Shown here piece after piece: positions 7,028 through 12,313 of a DNA stretch of 15,264 nucleotides. The notes under the pieces are model-generated. The model did not search any database and was not told the origin of the DNA. It saw nothing but the letters and a program-made list of their open reading frames with translations. The DNA lies in contig JAIRUU010000020.1 in assembly GCA_031254225.1 (NCBI GenBank), forward strand, positions 1 to 15,264, given 5' to 3'. Each line of letters opens with the position of its first letter. Position 1 is the first letter of the stretch. Made by a program: the position numbers and the translations under genes. The stretch is from Candidatus Elusimicrobium euhamitermitis (GTDB lineage Bacteria > Elusimicrobiota > Elusimicrobia > Elusimicrobiales > Elusimicrobiaceae).

Positions 7028-7314
7028 ATATGAAATTTTTAGTAAGAGTTTTTTTATTTATTTTTGCCGCGGCCGCGCTTGCCGCGTGCGCTGGCGAGCC
7101 GCCGCAGTGGTGGGACCCGAGCGGCAAATATTCTAATCTCAATCCGCCGCAGCAGTTAAGCGCGCAGCCGGTAAAAACGGCGGCGCAGCCGCAGCCCGCG
7201 CAAATTATAACGCAGCCCGCGCCGGCGCAGGCTGAGGAAGAGACTTTTACGCCGGTAAAATCCGCCGCGGTTGAAGTAGCCGACCTGCCGGTGCCGAGCG
7301 TTTTGCGCGAATAA
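7024..7314 (+). CDS. Small Pro/Gln/Ala-rich lipoprotein of unknown function
   Basis: The protein has 96 aa. The N-terminus is a lipoprotein signal peptide with lipobox LAAC (Cys22 from the ATG at 7024; Cys20 if the ATG at 7030 is used, which gives a more usual MKF start). The mature part begins with GEPPQWWDPSGKY, then becomes low-complexity, rich in Pro, Gln and Ala, and likely disordered, as in proteins that span the periplasm or contact the wall. I recognise no domain. It overlaps the lipA stop by 4 bases, so it is probably co-transcribed and coupled, and it is followed directly by a terminator. Why a lipoprotein would travel with lipA is not clear. Confidence 0.75.
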   Translation: MNMKFLVRVFLFIFAAAALAACAGEPPQWWDPSGKYSNLNPPQQLSAQPVKTAAQPQPAQIITQPAPAQAEEETFTPVKSAAVEVADLPVPSVLRE

Positions 7315-7345
7315 AACCGCCGGCTGAAATTTTGAGCGTAAGTTT

Positions 7346-7378
7346 AAAAAGTCCCGCCGTTTCCGGCGGGACTTTTTT
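7346..7378 (+). terminator. Rho-independent terminator after the lipA operon
   Basis: A 9-bp stem GTCCCGCCG (7351-7359) pairs with CGGCGGGAC (7364-7372) around a TTTC loop. It is flanked by AAAAA on the left and TTTTTT on the right, so it can act in both directions. It ends the lipA-lipoprotein unit. Confidence 0.93.
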
Positions 7379-7424
7379 ATTTGGATAAAAATTAGGCCCA
7401 TTTGCAAAATAGGTCTTTCGGCCC

Positions 7425-7453
7425 TTGTGCGGCCGTCAAATCTTTTTTATTAT
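7425..7453 (+). promoter_or_regulatory. Candidate promoter for the secreted 176-aa protein pair
   Basis: TTGTGC (7425-7430), a 17-nt spacer and TATTAT (7448-7453) place the start near 7460, just ahead of the AAGGAG at 7463-7468. The position directly after a terminator and before a gene supports it; the -35 box is only partly consensus. Confidence 0.45.
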
Positions 7454-7473
7454 TTTAATAACAAGGAGATATT

Positions 7474-8004
7474 ATGAAAAAACTTATTTTTATTATTGCA
7501 GTATTATGTTTTGCCGCCGGCGCGCGGGCGGATTTGCTGTCCGACTTTCAGGGACACGCCGATGTATGCCATAAGGCGTTAAATGAGGCAAAAATGGACG
7601 TTAACGACAGTCTGGCATATGCTTTCAATATGAATTTGAAAGAGGTAGTGCACGCGTATGCTTATAACGAGAAAACTTTCAGCTATCTCAAACAACAGCT
7701 TACAGATATTACCAATGCGGTTTTCAGAGACACGCCCGCTTATAATGACAAACGTTCCCGCAAGGGCATTTTTGACAGCGAGAAGAAAATGCTTGCCGAT
7801 GTCAGTTTAATATTTAACGATAAGGACAAAAATCCGGTATATGACCAGTATCACTTTGAACAGATTCCGGACACAAAAGCGACGAGCGGTATACATATCA
7901 AAAGACGTAATGCTTATAATGCGGCCGTGCTGTCGTGCCAAAACGTGTTTGTAAACCATGTTAAAAGATTGAATGATATGATAGAGGCTATTGAGGCCAG
8001 ATAA
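7474..8004 (+). CDS. Secreted protein of unknown function, tandem paralog A
   Basis: The protein has 176 aa. A strong AAGGAG (7463-7468) lies 5 nt before the ATG. A Sec signal peptide is evident (MKKLIFIIAVLCFAAGARA, cleavage likely before DLLSDF). The mature protein is predominantly helical and charged, with two cysteines (one in ADVCHKAL, one in AVLSCQN) that could form a disulfide after export. I do not recognise the family. It resembles the next gene: nearly the same signal peptide, identical length, KMLA, an F..IP motif and the segment NAYNAAV at matching positions. The pair probably arose by duplication followed by strong divergence. Expected location is the periplasm or outside the cell. 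Confidence 0.85.
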   Translation: MKKLIFIIAVLCFAAGARADLLSDFQGHADVCHKALNEAKMDVNDSLAYAFNMNLKEVVHAYAYNEKTFSYLKQQLTDITNAVFRDTPAYNDKRSRKGIFDSEKKMLADVSLIFNDKDKNPVYDQYHFEQIPDTKATSGIHIKRRNAYNAAVLSCQNVFVNHVKRLNDMIEAIEAR

Positions 8005-8013
8005 CGCTGCCTC

Positions 8014-8042
8014 TTGCAAAAAAACTCCGTCTTTATTATTCT
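8014..8042 (+). promoter_or_regulatory. Possible internal promoter before paralog B
   Basis: TTGCAA (8014-8019), 17 nt, TATTCT (8037-8042) lies in the 54-nt gap between the tandem paralogs. The predicted start would fall on the AGGAG ribosome-binding site, so this may be a chance match. No terminator separates the two genes. Confidence 0.25.
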
Positions 8043-8058
8043 GTTAGCAGGAGATTAT

Positions 8059-8589
8059 ATGAAAAAACTATTTTTGTTGTTTGCCGTTTTATGTTTTGCC
8101 GTTGGCGCGAAGGCTATGAGTTCTGACGAGTTTGACGAAGCTTCCAAACAAAAAGCCACAGTTTTACAACAGGCCGTGAAGAATATACGCGACAGAGCGG
8201 TATATTCCCGCGCTTTTCCGGCCAACACGGTAAACGAGGCTTTTAAATATACGGAATACGCTTTCAATTATGTGCAGCCGGATATTTTATGGGTTACTCA
8301 GATTATTGAAACGTCCGATAATCCAAACCAAAAAATGCTTGCGGAGATGAAAAGCGTATTGCAAGAGAACGAAAAAATTCTTGCAAATCAGAACAAACTG
8401 TACGCTTTTAAAACAATTCCCGTGGAACGGGACAGCGATTATTCCGCCGTCGTAAACGCTTATAACGCCGCCGTAAAGGACGTTAAAAGTTTTTTCAGCG
8501 AACAAATTAAATATTTAAAGGAAGAAATTAAAAAGGCTGAAGATAACATAAATAAAAATCAGGAACCGCCGCAGGATAACGAAAATTAG
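8059..8589 (+). CDS. Secreted protein of unknown function, tandem paralog B
   Basis: The protein has 176 aa from the ATG at 8059, chosen because it starts the signal peptide (MKKLFLLFAVLCFAVGAKA) six bases after AGGAG; a start at 8014 would place 15 residues before that leader. The mature part is helical, with a charged, Glu/Lys- and Asn-rich tail ending in PPQDNEN. There is no cysteine in the mature part, unlike paralog A. Shared landmarks with A are KMLAE, FKTIP and NAYNAAV followed by a long amphipathic helix. The NAYNAAVKDV segment is faintly reminiscent of the YN.aV helix of LemA proteins, but I would not assign it to that family from this alone. It is followed by a strong terminator, so the pair ends here. 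Confidence 0.85.
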   Translation: MKKLFLLFAVLCFAVGAKAMSSDEFDEASKQKATVLQQAVKNIRDRAVYSRAFPANTVNEAFKYTEYAFNYVQPDILWVTQIIETSDNPNQKMLAEMKSVLQENEKILANQNKLYAFKTIPVERDSDYSAVVNAYNAAVKDVKSFFSEQIKYLKEEIKKAEDNINKNQEPPQDNEN

Positions 8590-8605
8590 ATTTGTCCTTT
8601 AAGAG

Positions 8606-8631
8606 ATCCCCCGCCCCGCGGGGGATTTTTT
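8606..8631 (+). terminator. Rho-independent terminator after paralog B
   Basis: A 9-bp stem ATCCCCCGC (8606-8614) pairs with GCGGGGGAT (8618-8626) around a CCC loop, followed by a run of Ts to 8631. The next promoter begins almost immediately downstream. Confidence 0.93.
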
Positions 8632-8637
8632 ATTTTG

Positions 8638-8643
8638 TATAAT
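8638..8643 (+). promoter_or_regulatory. -10 box of the rpsO-pnp promoter
   Basis: A consensus TATAAT lies directly after the preceding terminator. I see no good -35 at the right distance because that region is the terminator stem. The transcript would begin near 8650 and have a leader of about 108 nt before rpsO. Confidence 0.5.
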
Positions 8644-8680
8644 ATAAAAGAAGTGAAAAATTAAAAAAGGAGAAAGGCGG

Positions 8681-8733
8681 ACGCGCGCTTGGTTTTCCAT
8701 ATTGGAAGTAAGCGGGGAAAACTCGGTCTGCGT
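8681..8733 (+). promoter_or_regulatory. Candidate S15 autoregulatory leader (three-way junction)
   Basis: Three helices meet. P1 pairs ACGC (8681-8684) with GCGT (8730-8733). P2 pairs CGCTT (8686-8690) with AAGCG (8710-8714) and continues as TTCC (8695-8698) with GGAA (8704-8707). P3 pairs GGG (8715-8717) with CTC (8722-8724), including one G-U pair, around an AAAA loop. Ribosomal protein S15 binds a three-way junction in 16S rRNA and is known to bind structured leaders of its own mRNA in several phyla. The structure ends 10 nt before the weak GAAGAG ribosome-binding site of rpsO. The assignment is an inference from folding by eye. Confidence 0.5.
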
Positions 8734-8757
8734 TATCAGCCTGAAGAGTAAAAAACA

Positions 8758-9027
8758 ATGGTATTATCAGTAAACGACAGAAAAGACATCATAAGCAAAT
8801 TTCAGACAACTGAAAACGACACCGGCAGCGCCGGAGTACAGGTTGCTCTCATCACTGAAAGAATAAAATATTTATCAGACCACCTGAAAGCCAACCCCAA
8901 AGATTATGCGGGCGAAAGAGGCCTGTCCAAACTTGTCGGACAGAGAAAAAGACTTTTAGCTTACCTGAAGAAATCTGATTTTGCGGCTTATTCCAAAATC
9001 ACAAAAGAACTTAATTTAAGGAAATAA
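8758..9027 (+). CDS. rpsO: 30S ribosomal protein S15
   Basis: The protein has 89 aa, the standard length. S15 is a primary binder of the central domain of 16S rRNA and helps build the 30S platform. Conserved blocks are DTGSAGVQVALITERI, the GLSKLVGQRKRLLAYLKK helix and the C-terminal ITKELNLRK. The ribosome-binding site before the ATG is weak (GAAGAG at 8743-8748), and a structured leader lies upstream, consistent with autogenous control. pnp follows after 3 nt, the order conserved in many bacteria. Confidence 0.98.
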   Translation: MVLSVNDRKDIISKFQTTENDTGSAGVQVALITERIKYLSDHLKANPKDYAGERGLSKLVGQRKRLLAYLKKSDFAAYSKITKELNLRK

Positions 9028-9030
9028 TAA

Positions 9031-11124
9031 ATGAATCCTAATACAACAAAACTTGACATAAACGTCGGGGGAAAGACTCTGTCCGTAGAAACGGGCTGGG
9101 TGGCCAAACAGGCGGACGGAAGCGTTATAGCCAGAATGGGGGACGCTATGGTCCTTTCCACCGCAGTGTCTGACAAAAAGCAGAAACCGGGCATTTCGGA
9201 CTTTGTGCCTTTAACCGTTAATTATAAAGAACGAACTTACGCCGCCGGCAAAATACCGGGCGGTTTTTTCAAAAGAGAAGCAAGAGCCAGCAAAAAAGAA
9301 ACTCTGGCCAGCCGCATTATTGACCGCTCTCTGCGCCCGCTGTTTCCCGCCGGTTTTACGGCTGAGGTTAACGTTACGGCCATGGTGCTGTCTTCAGACG
9401 GCGTTTATGACACGGAAATTTTGGCGGTCATGGCTTCTTCAACCGCTTTAATCATTTCGTCCATTCCGTTTAACACGCCGGTTGCCGCCGTAAGGATTGG
9501 CAGGCTTAACGGAAATTACGTGGTTAACCCGACGCTGGCCGAACAGAAAGAATGCGATATGGACCTTGTAATATCCGGCTCTCTGGAAGGTATGCTGATG
9601 GTTGAAGGCGGTGCCAAAGAAGTCGCCGAAGCGGACGTTATTAAGGCTTTGGAAGTTGCAAAACCGGAAATTGAAACTTTGTGCCGCGCGCAGCTTGAGC
9701 TTAAAGCGAAAGCCGGCAAAGAAAAATTTGCTTTTACGCCGGAAGCCGTGCCGCAGGAAGTTATTTCTCTTGCAAACGGCAAATACCGCGGCGAAGTGGC
9801 CGGTATTTTAAACGCTTTTTACGACAAGCAGACAAGGGACGTTAAAATAGCGCTGCTTAAAGAAGCTTTTGCCGCCGAACTTAAAGAAGCCCACGGCGAC
9901 AACGCCGGCGTTTACGCCGGCATTTGCATGGAAACTTTATCCTATGAAGAATCCCGCAGGCTGGTGCTTGAAAAGGGCGTGCGCGTGGACGGCAGAAAGA
10001 CGGACGAGATCCGCCCGCTGAACAGCGTCGTCGGGCTTTTGCCCAGGGCGCACGGCTCCGCGTTATTTACCCGCGGGCAGACGCAGGGTTTGGTTACCTG
10101 CACTTTAGGCACTTCGGGCGACGCGCAGATGGTTGAGGGGCTTGAAGAAACTTACGACGAAACTTTTATGCTTCACTACAACTTCCCGGGTTTTGCCACC
10201 GGCGAATGCAAACCGGACAGAGCGCCGGGCAGAAGGGAAATCGGCCACGGCGAGCTTGCAAGGCGCGCTTTGCTGCCGCTTATACCGGACGCAGAAAAAT
10301 TCCCTTACACAATCAGAGTTGTGTCTGATATTATGGAGTCCAACGGCTCGTCTTCCATGGCCAGCGTTTGCGGCGGGTCATTGTGCCTGTTTGACGCGGG
10401 CGTGCCCATGAAAGCCCCGTGCTCCGGCATTGCCATGGGTTTGATTAAAGAGGGCGAAAAATACGCCGTTCTGTCAGACATCATGGGGCTGGAAGACCAC
10501 CTGGGCGACATGGATTTTAAATTAACCGGCTCCCGCAAGGGCATTACCGCTTTCCAGATGGACGTTAAACTGGCCGGCGGCATTTCAATAGACATTTTGC
10601 GCCAGGCAGTAGCGCAGGCTACTAAAGGCAGAATGCATATTATGGACCATATGGAAAGCGTGATAAACGAGCCGCGCAAAAGTATTTCTCCCAACGCGCC
10701 CGCTATTCACACTATGAAAATTCCGGTTGACAAAATCGGCGCGCTTATCGGCCCGGGCGGCAAAAACATCAAGAGAATCTGCGAAGAGTCCGGCTGCAAA
10801 ATTGACGTTAACGACGACGGCGTTGTCCAGATTGCCGCTATAAACGGCTCTAAGCTTGATATAGCCAAAGCGGAAGTTGAAATGCTTACGGCGGAAGTTG
10901 AACTTAATAAAATCTACAAAGGCAAAGTTGTTTCCATACAGCCCTTCGGCGCTTTTGTGGAGCTTATTCCGGGCAAAGACGGCCTGCTGCATATTTCCGA
11001 GATAGACAAAAAACGCATCAACAAAGTTGAAGACGTTTTAAAGATGGGCGATATCGTTGAAGTCAAAGTGGTGGAAATTGACAATAACGGCAAAGTCCGC
11101 CTGTCCAGAAAAGTATTGCTGTAA
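9031..11124 (+). CDS. pnp: Polyribonucleotide nucleotidyltransferase (PNPase)
   Basis: The protein has 697 aa, full length for the family. It is a trimeric phosphorolytic 3'-5' exoribonuclease of mRNA decay. Domain order: first RNase PH-like domain (about 5-210), helical linker, catalytic RNase PH-like domain (about 310-545), KH domain from about residue 564 (IPVDKIGALIGPGGKNI), and S1 domain from about 629 (YKGKVVSIQPFGAFVELIPG). Phosphate-binding serines are seen in NGSSSMASVCGG (Ser440-442). The metal or catalytic aspartates in LEDHLGDMDF are Asp489 and Asp495, with the same 6-residue spacing as Asp486 and Asp492 of the E. coli enzyme. AAGGAA lies 7 nt before the ATG. It is co-transcribed with rpsO and ends at a strong terminator. 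Confidence 0.98.
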   Translation: MNPNTTKLDINVGGKTLSVETGWVAKQADGSVIARMGDAMVLSTAVSDKKQKPGISDFVPLTVNYKERTYAAGKIPGGFFKREARASKKETLASRIIDRSLRPLFPAGFTAEVNVTAMVLSSDGVYDTEILAVMASSTALIISSIPFNTPVAAVRIGRLNGNYVVNPTLAEQKECDMDLVISGSLEGMLMVEGGAKEVAEADVIKALEVAKPEIETLCRAQLELKAKAGKEKFAFTPEAVPQEVISLANGKYRGEVAGILNAFYDKQTRDVKIALLKEAFAAELKEAHGDNAGVYAGICMETLSYEESRRLVLEKGVRVDGRKTDEIRPLNSVVGLLPRAHGSALFTRGQTQGLVTCTLGTSGDAQMVEGLEETYDETFMLHYNFPGFATGECKPDRAPGRREIGHGELARRALLPLIPDAEKFPYTIRVVSDIMESNGSSSMASVCGGSLCLFDAGVPMKAPCSGIAMGLIKEGEKYAVLSDIMGLEDHLGDMDFKLTGSRKGITAFQMDVKLAGGISIDILRQAVAQATKGRMHIMDHMESVINEPRKSISPNAPAIHTMKIPVDKIGALIGPGGKNIKRICEESGCKIDVNDDGVVQIAAINGSKLDIAKAEVEMLTAEVELNKIYKGKVVSIQPFGAFVELIPGKDGLLHISEIDKKRINKVEDVLKMGDIVEVKVVEIDNNGKVRLSRKVLL

Positions 11125-11138
11125 TTTTATTAAAAACA

Positions 11139-11171
11139 AAAAAGTCCGCGCCGGTTAGGCGCGGACTTTTT
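11139..11171 (+). terminator. Rho-independent terminator after pnp
   Basis: A 9-bp stem GTCCGCGCC (11144-11152) pairs with GGCGCGGAC (11158-11166) around GGTTA. It is flanked by AAAAA on the left and TTTTT on the right, so it is potentially bidirectional. It closely resembles the terminator after the lipA operon. Confidence 0.94.
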
Positions 11172-11198
11172 CATTTATAAAAATTATGTTATAATTTA

Positions 11199-11220
11199 AA
11201 ATTATTATCTGCAATAATTT
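11199..11220. promoter_or_regulatory. Inverted repeat upstream of pilin promoter, operator-like
   Basis: Arms AAATTATT (11199-11206) and AATAATTT (11213-11220) flank ATCTGC. The element matches the one before the minus-strand pilin at 21 of 24 positions, and it also begins exactly 57 nt before the -35 box. The surroundings are AT-rich. Confidence 0.55.
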
Positions 11221-11255
11221 ATTATGTTTGTAAAAGTATTATATTAACTATTTTA

Positions 11256-11284
11256 TTGACCGCGGGAAAAAGATGTCTTATACT
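11256..11284 (+). promoter_or_regulatory. Sigma70-type promoter of the plus-strand pilin
   Basis: TTGACC (11256-11261), a 17-nt spacer and TATACT (11279-11284) are close to consensus. Transcription should begin near 11291, leaving a leader of about 23 nt with AAGAGG at 11302-11307, seven bases before the ATG. Confidence 0.75.
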
Positions 11285-11313
11285 TTCCTTATATTCCCGT
11301 TAAGAGGATTGTT

Positions 11314-11817
11314 ATGCTTAGGCAGAACGCTTTTACTCTCATTGAACTTCTTGTGGTTGTTTTAATAATAGGCATACTGGCCGCTATTGCCGTTCCGCAA
11401 TATCAAAAATCGGTTGAAAGGTCCCGCGCGTCCGAAGCTTTTATTTTGGGCAGAGCCGCTTTTGACGCGGCGAAAAGATATGAACTGGAAAGCGGCTCCT
11501 GGCCGGTTTCTTTTGACGGTTTAGACGTCGGGTTTTCATATGAGTCAGCCGAAACCCCGAGCGGCTGGAGTCAGATGTTATATTTGCTTGACGGGAAATT
11601 CGCTTTATATCTTGGTAATACGCAGATACTTGTTGACAGAATTGGAGACCGGAGATATACGATAGTTTTTTACCGCGCGAATAATTCCATATGGTGCGGC
11701 GCGGAAGGCGTGACGGGAAGCACTACGGCAGATTCACAAATTTGCATATCTTTAGGTGGGGTTTTGGGCACTCCGCCGGCGGGCTGTTCCAGAAATAAAT
11801 GTTATAGATTAAGATAA
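11314..11817 (+). CDS. Type IV pilin / pseudopilin
   Basis: The protein has 167 aa. The prepilin leader MLRQNA precedes FTLIELLVVVLIIGILAA, with Glu5 of the mature protein present. The residue before the processed Phe is Ala rather than the usual Gly, which prepilin peptidases often tolerate. The alpha-1 helix continues as VERSRASEAFILGRAAFDAAKRY. Four cysteines lie near the C-terminus: WCG, ICISLGG, and the final CSRNKCY, the same pattern as the minus-strand pilin. It is a single-gene unit with its own promoter and upstream inverted repeat. No assembly ATPase, platform protein or prepilin peptidase is in the window, so the machinery must be encoded elsewhere. Confidence 0.93.
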   Translation: MLRQNAFTLIELLVVVLIIGILAAIAVPQYQKSVERSRASEAFILGRAAFDAAKRYELESGSWPVSFDGLDVGFSYESAETPSGWSQMLYLLDGKFALYLGNTQILVDRIGDRRYTIVFYRANNSIWCGAEGVTGSTTADSQICISLGGVLGTPPAGCSRNKCYRLR

Positions 11818-11830
11818 TTTACCGGTTTTG

Positions 11831-12313
11831 TTATTTTTTAACTTCGGCGGCTTTTTGGAGAGCTTTATTTTTTATGTCGCCGGATTTCTTTTCTGTCGCG
11901 GCTTTAAGTTTTTCCCACGGAGCCTCGGTCTTTTTTCCCGTTATTAAATTATCCGTTTCGGTATTTACAAGCGCAGTTTTATTTTTTTCTTCGTTATCCA
12001 AAACGGCGGACCAGGTTTTAAGTTTTTCCTGCTGGCGCGCAATTTCTTCGCGCTCTCTTTTTATGCGCGCTTCTTCCCGCGCGGTTATTTTTTGCGTAAG
12101 TTCGGCCTTGATATTTTTTTTGTCCGCGTCGGAGGCGGCTTTATATTTTTCAAGCAGCGCGTCTATTTCTTTTTGCTCTTTGTCCTTTTCTTTCTGCGCG
12201 GCGCCCAAGGCGGACGGGTCTATGCCTAAACTTGGCGTTTTCGCCGCGGTATCGCCGCAATAAGCGGCGGTAAAAATTAAAAGTAAAAATAAAAGCAGCG
12301 TTAATCTTTTCAT
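11831..12313 (-). CDS. Secreted coiled-coil protein of unknown function
   Basis: The protein has 160 aa. A signal peptide is evident (MKRLTLLLFLLLIFTAAYC). The Cys after AAY is not a good lipobox because Tyr sits at -1, so ordinary signal peptidase cleavage is more likely than lipidation. Residues about 40-115 are strongly charged (Lys, Glu, Arg, Gln) with heptad-like spacing and are probably a long coiled coil; the C-terminus is Lys-rich. No catalytic domain is visible. The ribosome-binding site AAAGGAG (12326-12320) lies inside the end of the upstream ComB-QueC gene, and the ATG follows its stop with no gap. It is therefore the last gene of the rlmN operon. It converges on the plus-strand pilin, whose stop is 13 nt away, with no visible terminator. 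Confidence 0.82.
   Translation of the reverse strand: MKRLTLLLFLLLIFTAAYCGDTAAKTPSLGIDPSALGAAQKEKDKEQKEIDALLEKYKAASDADKKNIKAELTQKITAREEARIKREREEIARQQEKLKTWSAVLDNEEKNKTALVNTETDNLITGKKTEAPWEKLKAATEKKSGDIKNKALQKAAEVKK

Noticed and set aside
9516..10992. Minus-strand frames of 88-135 aa within pnp
   Set aside because: All lie opposite conserved PNPase coding sequence and show no domain.
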